Shown here one piece after another: positions 1-11,666 of a stretch of DNA of 64,000 bases. Source of the DNA: Isoperla grammatica (Eukaryota > Arthropoda > Insecta > Plecoptera > Perlodidae); the NCBI GenBank assembly GCA_945910005.1, contig OX246749.1, forward strand, positions 31,076,996-31,140,995, written 5' to 3'. How positions within the stretch are numbered: the first letter of the stretch is position 1; every line of letters starts with the position of its first letter. The notes below the pieces were generated by a model that was not told the DNA's origin, did no database searches, and worked only from the letters and a program-made list of their open reading frames with translations. A program made the translations under genes and the position numbers.

Positions 1-773
1 CCCACTTTACCGGCGCAATTAGGGAACAAGTGCATCACCACGAGCAGGAACCCACTTTACCGGCGCAATTAGGGAAGAAGTGCATCACCACGAGCAGGAA
101 CACACTTTACCGGCGCAATTAGGGAAGAAGTACATCACCACGAACAGGAATCTACTTTACCGGCGCAATTAGGGAAGAAGTGCATCACCACGAACAGGAA
201 CCCACTTTACCGGCGCAATTAGGGAACAAGTGCATCACCACGAGCAGGAACCCACTTTACCGGCGCAATTAGGGAAGAAGTGCATCACCACGAGCAGGAA
301 CACACTTTACCGGCGCAATTAGGGAAGAAGTACATCACCACGAACAGGAACCAATTTTACCGGCGCAATTAGGGAAGAAGTGCATCACCACGAACAGGAA
401 CCAATTTTACCGGCGCAATTAGGGAAGAAGTGCATCACCACGAGCAGGAACCCACTTTACCGGCGCAATTAGGGAACAAGTGCATCACCACGAGCAGGAA
501 CACACTTTACCGGCGCAATTAGGGAAGAAGTACATCACCACGAACAGGAATCTACTTTACCGGCGCAATTAGGGAAGAAGTACATCACCACGAACAGGAA
601 CCCACTTTACCGGCGCAATAAGGGAAGAAGTGCATCTCCACGAGCAGGAACCCACTTTACCGGCGCAATTAGGGAACAAGTGCATCACCACGAACAGGAA
701 CCCACTTTACCGGCGCAATTAGGGAACAAGTGCATCACCACGTACAGGAACCCACTTTACCGGCGCAATTAGA
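1..773. repeat. 50-bp tandem satellite array
   Basis: About 15.4 head-to-tail copies of a 50-bp unit containing CCGGCGCAATTAGGGA and CATCACCACG. Copies differ by a few substitutions (AACAAG/AAGAAG, GAGCAGG/GAACAGG), and variant types recur in blocks, suggesting higher-order duplication. The array is cut by the left edge of the window and ends abruptly within a unit at about 773. No open frame worth calling. Confidence 0.97.
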
Positions 774-1310
774 GTAAAGTAGTTTTGCTTTACGTCTCAT
801 ATATTGACAATAAGTATATCGTCGTACATACAAATGAAAACTAAGCCAAGAAATATGAACACGAACGTGTTCAACTTTATTTTTTAACTCAAAGTTCTTC
901 ATTTTATATTATTTCATATTTAAAACCGCCCCCTAGACAGAACGTGGTTCTAGCCGCCACACAAAGCCACTTAGCTTTATAAGGCGGTGAACAAGATATA
1001 TCACGGAACAAGCAATGTGTTAATATTAACTTGCACACATAGGCTTAGAAATAATTACAAAACCTCTTGTTTTGAGTCGCGCGGTTAGATTAGTGGCGGG
1101 ATTTGAAGGCATTAGGATGTTACCACGCAGGTTTACCATCATAACATAACAACACTATTTACATATTCTCTGCGGGCTTAACGCACATCCTTGGCTGTTG
1201 ATGAGGTTGTACCAACGTGAGGGACGAAACAGCCGAGTTCAATGGTACCAACAACAAAAAATAACCAAGTCTCTGACTAAAATTTAGCGTACCCGGTCTT
1301 AGTACTTAAA
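774..1310. other. AT-rich sequence without recognised features
   Basis: I see no gene, repeat or RNA here. It contains scattered stops in all frames. Confidence 0.5.
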
Positions 1311-1450
1311 TCCAGTCTTACAATGTCCCAATAACTACTTATTCGTCAAATAGCTTGTTTTCTCCATGGCAACCACCAATCAACACCCTGGAAATCCTTC
1401 AAATAGCGTAATTGCTACAGATAACTATCTTATTACGAGATTGTAAGACC
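1311..1450. mobile_element. Short TIR element (MITE), copy 1
   Basis: Bounded by inverted GTCTTACAAT / ATTGTAAGAC ends. The interior carries CTCCATGGCAACCACCAATC. A longer copy with the same ends and interior lies at 19773-20080, which makes this an internally deleted member of the same family. No coding capacity. A fragment of the same interior is at about 16838-16874. Confidence 0.7.
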
Positions 1451-2033
1451 TTAGATTGTAAGAACTTAGCATTCGCTTTATGAGACCAGTAAACCAAGTT
1501 CACCCAAACTATAGGTTTACACATCGATATTGAAAAACCGGGCCTATAAGAAAAACTTGAAACATTTCCCCGATAACTCCCGATTGAAACTTATCAATCC
1601 AAAAAATTTCCTTCTTTCCCCAACTCCGTTGAAATGAAAACCCACCCCAGCCTGCAAAATAAAACGATAGTAATTTATTTTTCCTGTCCCCGAAGAGAGG
1701 GGGGGGGGGGGGGGGGCGCGCATTTTCTGTCACGACAAATACTCGCACGACGCTAATTTGACATTTGAAATAAAACAAACGCGCCCCTGTTTATTTATTT
1801 ACATCCCCTCTTCTGCTGCTGCTCAACTCGCCGGGGAAATCGGCACCGCACGAGATATGAAACACGGCAACACTTGACGCGGGGGGGGGGGAGGGGGGGG
1901 GGCTTCATGTGTCGAATACTCGGCTGGAGACGACATCACGCGTAGTCCCGCGCGAGTTGTTCTGCAGCTGTTGTTTTAAATTTGGGCTCTATAGAGATTA
2001 TGCTACATAGAAATGTGGGATTTGCGATTAAGG
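1451..2033. other. Non-coding, two long poly-G tracts
   Basis: Contains G-runs at about 1699-1717 and 1881-1903 (the latter interrupted by one A). No supported gene. The open frame across the first G-run on the minus strand has no protein-like composition. Confidence 0.5.
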
Positions 2034-2423
2034 GGGTGTGTTCCAACTTGACGTTTTTCGCAGTGGACTAAGCTTAGTTATACTAATCGAAAGAAAGTGA
2101 CGTAACAATTGCAGACGACCAATGCTTCCTATTTGGCTAGTGGTTAGTGGGTAGTGGCCGAAAGTGTACACTTCGACACCGACTGACCCACTAAACCAAG
2201 ATGGTTGATACCAGCCATCACAGCTGATACTTTTAGGTTAGGAAAATACCCAACCAGTAAGTGGAAGTATTATTATCGTATTTATTTACATTAGATGATT
2301 AATAACAATAAACTTTGTATTAGCATACTAGGTGGCGTGCCCAAAGCTTTTAGCATTTAGTGTGTAGCAGGTAGTGGTTAGTGGTTAGTGGTTAGCAGGC
2401 GAAAATCAAGTTGGAACACACCC
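2034..2423. mobile_element. TIR element (MITE) with GGGTGTGTTCCAACTTGA ends
   Basis: The first 18 bases reappear as an exact reverse complement at 2406-2423. Subterminal AGTGGTTAGTGG repeats lie near both ends. Length about 390 bp, non-coding. A CAGGG-type right end suggests hAT affinity, but I find no clean 8-bp target duplication. Confidence 0.65.
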
Positions 2424-3015
2424 TGAATGTCGATCCCTGAGTAACTCCCGATCTCTGTGAAAATTACTTTAAAATACTTTAAAGTTGTCAAATAGTAAAA
2501 CAAAACATGTCATCCTCTATAGTAAAGTTAGCGTCCTTTCGTGTGTGATTGTGTTGTCTATTCCAATAAACATTACCGTTTTCCAAATTTGCTTTTATTT
2601 AACTTTTGTAAATGTGTTGTTGTTGTAACATACCTTTCAAAATTAAATAATATCATTTCAAAAAACGGAGATGTTTATTGAAACACACAAAACATTTATA
2701 AACAAAGAGCTTTAAATTCCCTAGAGGGTGACATGTTTTGACGTGTTTTTTTGGGGATGGACTCTCACTATAAAACAACGCAAACTAAACGTTAAAAAAG
2801 GAAATATCTTGAAAACCATTCACAATATTGAAAACGTGATGTCAGCTTTATGTGGTTTTGTAATAACTAAAAATGGATTAAAATAGTTTTGAATTAGTAA
2901 CAATACGAGTGTGTATTGGATATCTGAAAACCCCAACCACAGCGGGCGTGACTAATGAGTCTTATACACTCAACTTAACTACCTTTACGACTGTGTGAAC
3001 CAACGCCGCGAGTCT
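2424..3015. other. AT-rich non-coding sequence
   Basis: No gene, repeat array or RNA recognised. Confidence 0.45.
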
Positions 3016-3377
3016 GTTGAAACAGCGTGCATGCAAGGGGCGGGCACGTCACAGTCACGTGATGTATCTAGCGTGACGTCATCCCTGTCTCGCAGTCGAC
3101 CCACGTATAACAATCGATTGTATTCGGTTCGACTCAGACAGTCGAGAAAGCCGCGGGATTTAAAGAAGGTGTTGTTTCCTTGCCAGCAGATTTATTCGAA
3201 CATAAACCCCTAATGTAATGACCTCGGCACGACGATACGGCCAGGGCTGAAAACATTGATCCTGAAACCGAGAGAGAAAGAGAGAGGGCGGCGTACTTTT
3301 ACTAGGTAGTACATACTATAACGGAAAGGCATACGAACAACTTGACACAGACAGACAGACAGACAGACAGACAGACC

Positions 3378-3451
<74 letters not shown>

Positions 3452-3739
3452 TAGAGTGACAGACAACCCTATCAGCCACGAAAGTAGACAAAAAGAACGA
3501 CAGCGAGGCAACGCCGACCAGAATAAACCCCCCTTAATATTAAACAATTCAACGGTCTCGCTGATCGACCAATCAGCGAGCGAGATTGCGCCACCTGACG
3601 ACACGATGCATTATTGAGAGGGCTGTGATTGCCGCGACCCTAGCGGCAGCTTATGACGCTGCGGGCAGGGGTGGCAACAGTGCACAGCCATGATATACTA
3701 GCCCTCATCTACCATCGCTTGCATGCACGCTGTTTCAAC
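3016..3739. mobile_element. TIR element with exact 22-bp inverted ends
   Basis: The 22 bases at 3016-3037 (starting GTTGAAACAGCGTG) occur as an exact reverse complement at 3718-3739. The interior of about 680 bp holds a (GACA)n tract and no transposase-like frame, so this is a probable non-autonomous DNA transposon. Confidence 0.6.
3345..3451. repeat. (GACA)n microsatellite
   Basis: About 26 tandem tetranucleotides with one or two interruptions. The open frames on both strands here (Cys-Leu-Ser-Val or Thr-Asp-Arg-Gln repeats) are translations of the microsatellite, not genes. Confidence 0.97.
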
Positions 3740-4317
3740 GGATATCGACAGATTCCAGGCGATCTTTGACACATTCTTGCCCATATTTGTATTATATCTT
3801 TGTTAATGCGATAAGTTTGTATCCGATAGTTTCTAGTATACCAATGTTTTCGTCTACCGGTACAAATGAGTGTTTTGTACCGGAACACGAACAAAATCAT
3901 GTAGCAGAAACGGTTTAGGTATAGTTTTTTTTTTTTTTTTTTTTTACAAACTTCCATTTTTATAACACAAGGGTGTGATAACCAATATAAGAAATGTGAA
4001 CCTTCAGACATTTGCCTGCACGTTAAAGTTATATTAGGACTGAGTATCGTGAATCTAAAACTGAACATTGAGGGTATGCACCGTGCAATATATTAATATC
4101 AATAGTTTTGAATATAAGAGTCCATGTAACTGAGTGGGTGGACAACGAATATAAATGCATTTAATTCATTTAAATAGCTTGAAAAGCGTGTTTTATTGTT
4201 CGTATCTATAACATGACACTCGATATCAGTATTTGGGACTAGTAACCTTCACAAAGCAAGAGGGAACATTGATTGTGTTGGGATAAATTAGATGATTTTC
4301 AGAATAATTAATTTAGA
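3740..4317. other. Non-coding sequence with a poly-T tract
   Basis: Contains a T-run at about 3925-3945. No gene seen. Confidence 0.45.
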
Positions 4318-4443
4318 AAGCCGTGATTAGCTCTATCTACGGGTCCTTGATAGTTATGTTAAGGTGCATTTTTCACTGTTGTGCATTGTTGTCATTACCA
4401 GAGGGCCGTGATTTGGTCTATCTAAGGGTCCTAGATCATTTCT
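4318..4443. mobile_element. Partial MITE of the GGGTCCTAGAT family
   Basis: Contains CGTGATTAGCTCTATCTA and a second CGTGATTTGGTCTATCTA followed by GGGTCCT. It is related to the fuller copy at 16875-17243 and a fragment at 21588-21680. Confidence 0.5.
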
Positions 4444-4454
4444 AAAAAAAAATC

Positions 4455-4777
4455 TATAGGCTACTAGCAACACCAAAAGACAACAATGAAACAAATGAAC
4501 TGAATCGATGGACAAACAACAAGCTGTCAAAAAATAATTTCTTCAGATTTTGGAAAACAAAAGATAAGAAAAAACAAACAAATACATATACAAAACTTTC
4601 ACTTAGTCGTTGTCTATTATTAAAAGTTTTAAATGGTGAGCAGTTACTATTGCTACACTTGTTTTTATTTGTATGGTTGCAATTTTATTATTTTGACAGC
4701 TCGTTGTTTGTCCATCAGTTCAATTCATTTGTTCCATTGTTGTAGTCCTGATGTGACGTCAGTTGCGGGTTCCCTAT
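4455..4777. mobile_element. CTATAGGGCACTAGCAACACC-family MITE, copy A
   Basis: One of six related ~300-bp palindromic elements in the window. Left end is of the CTAGCAACACCAAAAGACAACAATG type. The right end carries the alternative TGACGTCAGTTGCGGG terminus instead of the matching one. Internal landmarks AGCTGTCAAAA and TTTGTCCATCAGTTCAATTC are shared with the other copies. Non-coding. Confidence 0.8.
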
Positions 4778-5677
4778 TGGACAACTCCCCAGACTGTCTA
4801 CAATATAATCCAAACGAAATACATATTAATCCTCGTTTGGGGAAATCAGTGTTGATCTCGTAGCTACACCAATCAACACGTCGATACTAAACGTCATTCA
4901 AGGACACGATCTCGCGACTGCCGAGATGAGTCTCGGGTATTTCGGTCGCGTCTAGGGGGGGGGGGGGGGGGGGTCCGATCAAATGAAACTCTCCACAGCG
5001 CCCCTGAGCGTACAACGCATTCTTATTCGTTAAAATGTAATTTCGATCGCAATATCGTATTAAAGAATAAAACTATTTACAAACACGGATCACGTATCTC
5101 TGGCCTGGGGTGGGGGGGGGGGGGGGGTAGGGGGGGCGCCACCTGGCGCCAAGAGCCGAGGGGCAGAGTCACGCAATATGGGGGGGGGGGGAGCAACCAC
5201 ACTAGCCCCAACGCGACTAGTCACATACCGACGTCAGGTCCTCATATTTACCGCGCCCCATTCATGCACGCTCTTTCAGAGAGAATCAAGATATTCCCGG
5301 CGTTCTGTCCCTCGTAAAGGCATTGTATCCAATCAAGATCACAATTTATCCGTAATTAAACCTGTTGCAAGTAGAAGGTTGGTACAAGAGAAGTAGACAA
5401 TTAAGTTGGTACTATTTTGGAATCGTCTTACGACAAGCAGAGCTACCCGATGTCACGGTCACACACGGGGATCATTAGGATTCAGCACATCTATATTATT
5501 TATTTACTTACTTACAAAAATAAACATTCAACTTATTACTGTATTATTAATATACTTCCGCAAGTTACTCTCGCAATATAATTCCGAAAGGTACTCCCGC
5601 GAGGTACAACACCAACACCAACGACACCGACAACACCAACAATACCATCAACCATCTATCCTTACACGTCCATCATC
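4778..5677. other. Non-coding sequence with poly-G tracts
   Basis: G-runs at about 4957-4973, 5110-5127 and 5178-5191. Near 5560-5605 are inverted, degenerate copies of the CGGGAGTAACTTG module that forms the array beginning at 5678. No gene supported. Confidence 0.5.
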
Positions 5678-6213
5678 TAGCGGGAGTAACTTGCGGGAGT
5701 AACTTGCGGGGTTAACTTGCGGGAGTAACTTGCGGGAGTAATTTGGGGAGTAACTTGCGGGAGTAACTCGCGGTAGTTACTTGCGGGAGTAAGTTGCGGG
5801 AGTAAGTTGCGGGAGTAAGTTGCGGGAGTAACTCGCGGTAGTAACTTGCGGGAGTAACTCGCGGTAGTTACTTGCGGGAGTAAGTTGCGGGAGTAACTTG
5901 CGGGAGTAACTTGCGGGTATAACTCGCGGTAGTTACTTGCGGGAGTAAGTTGCGGGAGTAACTCGCGGTAGTTACTTGCGGGAGTAAGTTGCGGGAGTAA
6001 CTTGCGGGAGTAACTTGCGGGAGTAACTTGCAAGTGTAACTCGCGGTAGTTACTTGCGGGAGTAACTTGCGGGAGTAACTTGCGGGAGTAACTTGCGGGA
6101 GTAACTCGCGGTAGTTACTTGCGGGAGTAACTCGCGGTAGTTACTTGCGGGAGTAAGTTGCGGGAGTAATTTGGGGAGTAACTCGCGGGAGTAACTTACG
6201 GGAGTAATTAAGA
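5678..6213. repeat. 13-bp minisatellite (CGGGAGTAACTTG)
   Basis: About 40 copies of a 13-bp unit, alternating between TTGCGGGAGTAA and TCGCGGTAGTTA variants, so parts of it are locally self-complementary. The minus-strand open frames with QVTPASYSRKLL repeats exist only because the array lacks stops in that frame. The same module occurs in inverted orientation inside each monomer of the 93-bp satellite at 35-41.5 kb. Confidence 0.92.
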
Positions 6214-6309
6214 TAGTAACACAGATGGATGGATGGTTCAACACCAACACCATTGCAATTAAAAATACAATTAAACTAAAATTAAATTAAATTAAAATTA
6301 AATTAAAAA

Positions 6310-6640
6310 TGCAATAAAAGATTGATCCCAAGGCAGCCAGTAGTGTTGTATGGGAGTCTAGTGAGGGTGCCTGTGTGATGCTAGAATAAGCTCCGTTTTG
6401 CTCTACGACGCACCGTTTAGCCGTAAAATGCAATTAAAGATTGATCCCAAGGCAGCCACTAGTGTGTATGGGAGTCTATTGAGGGTGCCCGTGTGATGCC
6501 AGAATAAGCTCCGTTTTGCTCTACGACGCACCGTTTAGCCGTAAAATGCAATTAAAGATTGATCCCAAGGCAGCCACTAGTGTTCTATGGGAGTCTAGTG
6601 AGGGTGCCTGTAGGTTGTGTGACGCTGGAATAAGCTCCGA
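6310..6640. repeat. 118-119-bp tandem repeat, ~2.8 copies
   Basis: Units starting GCAATTAAAGATTGATCCCA begin at 6311, 6430 and 6548. They include AGCTCCGTTTTGCTCTACGA and are highly similar. The last unit is truncated. Confidence 0.9.
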
Positions 6641-7131
6641 CCACAGATTTTGAGATAGTTACGTAAGTTTCAGGGGCTGTATGTCATTAAAAAAATAATT
6701 ACGTAACTAATAAACGTCAAGAAATGTCTTATTTAAATGTTGGTAAAATGTACCGCAAGCAATATATACTTGATTTTAATTGAGGTAGGGTAATAGTAAA
6801 TGTTCTTTATCTAGGAATGCGGTTCTTCAAGTGTAATTACAAATTAATGTGAGGCGTGATCACAGCTGGGTAATATCTTATACATCCCTTGTGTTGAGAC
6901 ACCCTCAGAACAAAACACACAGGGACGCGGTTTTCATCCCCGTTTCCCACGTCTTCCTCGCCCCTTCCGAGCCAGAACGGGGTAGGTGTTGGGTGGCGGG
7001 GGGGAGGGGGGTTGATGGAGGGAGGGGGAGGCTAACACAAGTTGATTTTAGAGTCAAGATGACTGTTTGAGAGCCAGACATTTTATTTTCTGTTTCGTGT
7101 TTGCTTGCACTACGGTTGGTATGTTGAAAAA
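6641..7131. other. Non-coding sequence
   Basis: No supported gene. Contains a G-rich segment near 6980-7030. Confidence 0.45.
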
Positions 7132-7745
7132 ACCAATGTTCACTCTTATAATGTTGCCGGGCTGTATTTGACAGCTGTAAGTCCGTAAGACAGTACATTC
7201 CGTGCGGTGGCAGACTGTTACTAGCGCCATGTACGTTCAGAAACAAGGCATAATGTTCCTTAGCGCACACGCATCAATGTTGTGTCTGACAACCAATGTT
7301 CACTCTTGTAATGTTGCCCGGCTGTATTTGACAGCTGTAAGTCCGTAAGACAGTACATTCCGTGCGGTGGCAGACTGTTACTGGCGCGGTGTACGTTCAG
7401 AGACAAGGCATAATGTTCCTTACTGCGCACACGCATCAATGTTGTGTCTGACAACCAATGTTCACTCTTATAATGTTGCCGGGCTGTATTTGACAGCTGT
7501 AAGTCCGTAAGACAGTACATTCCGTGCGGTGACAGACTGTCACTAGCGCGGTGTACGTTCAGAGACAAGGCATAATGTTCCTTAGCGCACAGGCATCAAT
7601 GTTGTGTTCGACAACCAATGTTCACTATTGTAATGTTGCGGGCTGTATTTGACAGCTGCAAGTCCGTAAGACAGTACATTCCGTGCGGTGGCAGACTGTT
7701 ACTGGCGCGGTGTACGTTCAGAAACAAGGCATAATGTTCCTTCGG
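7132..7745. repeat. 160-bp tandem repeat, ~4 copies
   Basis: ACCAATGTTCACTCTT units start at 7132, 7292, 7454 and 7614. Each carries GACAGCTGTAAGTCCGTAAG and AGGCATAATGTTCCTT. Minus-strand open frames are repeats of the same peptide and reflect the array. Confidence 0.93.
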
Positions 7746-8320
7746 CTGCATTAACCAAGGTCGGTAAAGTAGAAGTACTGAAGAGGTTGGCTTATTCGGA
7801 GGGTTTTCAACAAGAAGATGCGCCGTCTATAGGCACCGAGATTGGCCACTGATGGCGCTAGTGAAAACGAATGAAGCGCTCAAAGTGGCAAAGTCGCGCA
7901 ACAATCTGCTGAAGCAGCGTCGTTCTTCCTACCAATTCCTACGTCGGTAATGGCAAATTGTGAAAATTGTTTAATTAAATACGGCTTTTAAAATTTGTGT
8001 GCAGATTATGAATCCCATCAGTAAATCTTAAAAAGGCAAGCTACCATTTTAATCAGGACACGTTTTAGATGTAAAAACAACAAATAACTCACAACAAACA
8101 CAAACAAAACAAGACAATAAAAGCCAAAACAAAAACATGAAACAAAACAACAAAACAAAATAAATACACATCAACAATAAAAAACAAAACAAACACCAAA
8201 CAAAAAACAAAATATATCACAATAATATCCAGCACTATTTTCAACCGCGGAATGAAATCTTCAGCAGTTTGTTGCTAAATTTGGCCACATATAGCGCTGT
8301 ATGTACTAACACACGGTGCC
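7746..8320. other. Non-coding; A/C-rich low-complexity tract
   Basis: 8081-8225 is an AAACAA-rich low-complexity stretch. The rest has no recognised feature. Confidence 0.5.
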
Positions 8321-8627
8321 TATAGGGCACTAGCAACACCGAAAGACAACAATGGAACAAATGAATTGAACTGATGGACAAAACCATCAGCTGTCAAAAT
8401 AATAAAATGCAACCATACATATAAAAACAAGTGTAGCAATAGTAACTGCTCGCAAATTAAAACATTCGATGATAGACTAAGTGGAAGTTTCGTATGTGTA
8501 TTAATTTGTTTGTTTTTTGTTTTGTTTTCCAAAATCAGAAGAGATTATTTTTTGACAGCTTGTTGTTTGTCCATCGATGCAATTCATTTGTTTCATTGTT
8601 TTCTTTTGGTGTTGTTAGTGCCCTATA
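8321..8627. mobile_element. CTATAGGGCACTAGCAACACC-family MITE, copy B
   Basis: Near-complete 307-bp element. TATAGGGCACTAGCAACACC at the left and its inverted form (GTTAGTGCCCTATA) at the right, with nested inverted ATGGACAAA/TTTGTCCAT segments. TATA at both ends makes a TA or TATA target duplication likely. Confidence 0.88.
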
Positions 8628-9069
8628 CTGGCGACGCCGCAAGAAGCAAGGTGTCCCCTAATATTCTGAGAAGAGACGGTCGCTCCAAACGGTCTATTTT
8701 AACGTTATTCAACTCGAGATTGTCCGATAGCTGCATTGTTATTGTCCACTGCATTGACTGCACCGACCGTGAATGGAATGCGATCCCACCACGTCTGACA
8801 ACATGCGGGCGATATTAACACCACAATACAGCTGAGGCAAGAGAACGGGATGCAACTAGATTTAAGTTGGTAGTTGTCACACGCGTCACTTCACTATTAT
8901 ACATAATCCGTGACGACAACACCTTGCAAGTTAACGCGACGCGACTATATTACGGTGTTATTGTTATCAAAGACTATGGTATTGTATATATATATACTGT
9001 GTTCACGTGATCTGATTTGTAATGTAATCAATTAATTATGTCGTATGGCTAGCTAGAGGCATGAAAATA
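8628..9069. other. Non-coding sequence
   Basis: A short (TA)n tract near 8982-8997. No gene recognised. Confidence 0.45.
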
Positions 9070-9349
9070 TAAATAAATTCAGATTTAGAGTCTACCCACT
9101 CAGTAACTAAACTGATTTGCAGTGGGGGACTTTAATTTAAAGTGACTAAACCAACCCTGTAGATTTCGAACACCATCGACGAGTGAGCGGTAACCAATCA
9201 AAGATCGATATTTCTAATACGAAACATATGAATCAGTGATTGGACAGTGCGAACACCTGCGGACAAATGCCAGAATCAACAAGGCCGATTCAGAACCACT
9301 TTGAATTTATTGAGTGCTTCGTTGCTAGGACGGCTCCAAAGTCACCGTT
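9070..9349. repeat. ~290-bp dispersed repeat, copy 1
   Basis: Shares GAGTCTACCCACTCAGTAAC, GTGGGGGACTTTAATTTAAA and ACCAATCAAAGATCGATATT with 18724-19022 (same orientation) and 42480-42645 (inverted). On the opposite strand it carries a GTGTTCGAAGCCT segment resembling a pol III B box and ends in an AATTTATTTATT tail, so a SINE is possible. Class unresolved. Confidence 0.75.
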
Positions 9350-10022
9350 TACTATCACTTTTATTGTTGTGCTATGCACGATAGGCCTACATAATAATTG
9401 CATTTTGTTTGTTTGATATCTTTATGTTTCACGATGTTTGCAATTTTCCATGCAATTCGAGTCGGCGTTCACTTGACGCTTGTGACAGTTCGCTAACCAC
9501 CGCACTGTACCGACGCGTGCGACATTCCTCCAACGAACGCAATGTACGCCGCCGAATAAGAGATGCCTCGACTAGCTGTTTGATCAAACCTGGCAAAAGA
9601 CAGCAATAATTTACTTTTAAGTTGGATGTGTCAGAAACTCAATCCTGCCAAGAAAATACGAGGGAGGGGTAAAAAAAAAAAAAAAAATACTTTCCGCCAG
9701 TCTTTTGCAACAGTGATTTTATCTTTCACTCGCTGCTCCGTCGGTGGAGAAGATCTCTACTAGGCCGGGGGACACGATAGGGAAGTGACAATTATTATGT
9801 CTTTTACAATAACATGCAGTATGTAATTCATTTTTTTCAGAAAATAATGTTCATTGATCAAAGTATTTTACTCGATACACAAGAATGAATTTCATGCAAA
9901 TGATGTAATAAAAGGACTAAAAATAAAATAATTTCAGTTGGGACATAATATTTTGAGCTACAAAGGAAGACGAAGGGAGAAATAGTAGATGGGACAGACT
10001 TGCGACGGATGATCCGGGATAT
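9350..10022. other. Non-coding sequence
   Basis: Poly-A run near 9671-9687. No supported gene. Confidence 0.45.
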
Positions 10023-10557
10023 GTAAGGTGACCAGACGTACCGGTTTGACCGGTACAGTACCGTTATCGGAACACTTGTACCGGTGTCCCGAAAGACTCA
10101 TTGAAAAGACGTATTTTTAAAGGTTTGTAATTTTTGGGGAAAAGGTGTCCCGGTATTCTGTCAATAAAGACAACGCGGTCGATCCGAACAGTGGGGGGGG
10201 GGGGGGGGGGCTTACAGTTGCTCTAGTCCTCGACGCATTCGCAGACGCGCACAATCACGCACTCACTCAACTCACAGTCAGCAGAGTTTATTCCGTCAAC
10301 TGGCGAAATACGACCGGGCATAACAAGACTACAAAAATGTACCTACATTCATTCAAATACTTAATATATATTAATTAAAATGAATATGAATAATAATGTA
10401 TTGATATTTTGAAAGATGTTTTCTAGGCATTTTGCACGCAAATTTGAATTTAAAATGTTTCTCTTCTTTCGCCCCAGACCCCGTGCTTGTCCATGGAGTT
10501 CGTAATCCTCACTTTTTGTTTGTCGCGGTTTTCAATATTCAAAATATGGTCACCTTA
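10023..10557. mobile_element. hAT-like MITE with TAAGGTGACCA ends
   Basis: TAAGGTGACCA at 10023-10033 matches TGGTCACCTTA at 10547-10557. Flanks GGGATATG and AGGACATG agree at 6 of 8 positions, consistent with an aged 8-bp hAT target duplication. Contains ACCGGTTTGACCGGTACAGT palindromic subterminal sequence and a G-run at about 10192-10210. Non-coding. Confidence 0.7.
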
Positions 10558-10644
10558 AGGACATGCGATGTGATGACGACGCAAATAATCATAGATTGGG
10601 AAGGAAACCAGCCCAGAAATAATTCACATACCCTCCCTTCAGGT

Positions 10645-11074
10645 CAGTGGCGTATCCAGGAATTGGGAAAGGGGGGGGGGGTTCAACCCATATTATAGAG
10701 AGTGGAGCCGAAAAATAATTGGGGTTCCAGGGGGCTTGCCCCCCGAAAAAAATCTCGTCAAGGTAATTTTAGTGCAAATCTGTGAGTTTTACAGCGTCCA
10801 ACTGAAACAAGATTACTCAGTTTCTGGACACATTTTGTCTTTAGCACCGCTAATAAAAGGAACCTCAATCAATAATTTGCATATTTTTCGTATTGCTTAA
10901 ATTGCTTTTAATTACAACAATATACAATAATTATAAAGTAAAACATCTGTCTATTGAAATACTGTCTATTGATACTGCTATTGAAATGTAAACGGTCATT
11001 TTCCATGTTTCCTTTGCAAAAGGGGGGGTTTTGTCTCCCCCCCCCCTCCCCCCCCCCCCGTGTATACGCCACTA
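10645..11074. mobile_element. hAT MITE with exact 8-bp target duplication
   Basis: Ends are CAGTGGCGTAT... and ...ATACGCCACTA. It is flanked by perfect CTTCAGGT direct repeats (10637-10644 and 11075-11082), the 8-bp signature of hAT insertion. Subterminal G-run on the left and C-run on the right (about 11034-11059). 430 bp, non-coding. Confidence 0.9.
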
Positions 11075-11084
11075 CTTCAGGTGA

Positions 11085-11233
11085 CTAACCAACTAGACTA
11101 GTATTGCGGAATGTCCGAGGGTCGTAAGAAGGCGTCAATCTCACACCCCCAGTCAGCGACGGTGGGTATCGTACCGGCGACCTCTCGCACACACGATCCT
11201 GGCCGGCGTGCTACCGCCGAGCCACCGTGTCAT
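11085..11233 (-). mobile_element. tRNA-derived SINE, minus strand
   Basis: Read on the minus strand, TGGCTCGGCGG (11214-11224) fits a pol III A box and GGTACGATACC (11165-11175) a B box, with tRNA-like spacing of about 38 bases. The body continues toward 11085. A short plus-strand open frame here is a shadow. No intact tRNA fold can be drawn with confidence, so a SINE head is preferred over a working tRNA. Confidence 0.7.
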
Positions 11234-11666
11234 ACAACTCACAGCCGACGTGAACATAGATTGAATTACTCACTTCCATCACCGCACAGTTATATCTAGA
11301 TAGACACATCTCTTTGTTCCGATGACTTAGCAGCGCAAGCAAATTGACGTTTCGACGAGTCCGACGTGCGGGGTCAGCCGAGGGGGGGGAGGGGGGGGGG
11401 GGGCTCCGTGTTGAACCTGTCGGCTGTCTTTGCGCTTAACACATATCGGCCGTCAGGTTATCTCAATCGCCCTGATACTTTGCGTTGTGAACGCAGACAT
11501 CACAGAAACTAATACAATAATAACAATAATGTGGTGTTGTTGTTGTTACACGAAAGATCCATGACAGTATTAAACGAATTGGTCTCCAACCGAACAACGT
11601 ATACATCGAGATACAGAAAAAGCAATAATATTGAACGCTTGTATTAGGATTGTATAAGAAAGACTT
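11234..11666. other. Non-coding, poly-G tract
   Basis: G-run at about 11382-11402. An isolated GACGTTTCG near 11346 recalls a hammerhead core but lacks the partner motif. No gene. Confidence 0.45.

Noticed and set aside
3210..3617. Cys-Leu-Ser-Val and Thr-Asp-Arg-Gln repeat frames
   Set aside because: Direct translation of the (GACA)n microsatellite.
11340..11375. Hammerhead ribozyme suggested by CGAAACGTC on the minus strand
   Set aside because: The upstream partner reads CTGACCC rather than CTGANGA and no stem I forms.
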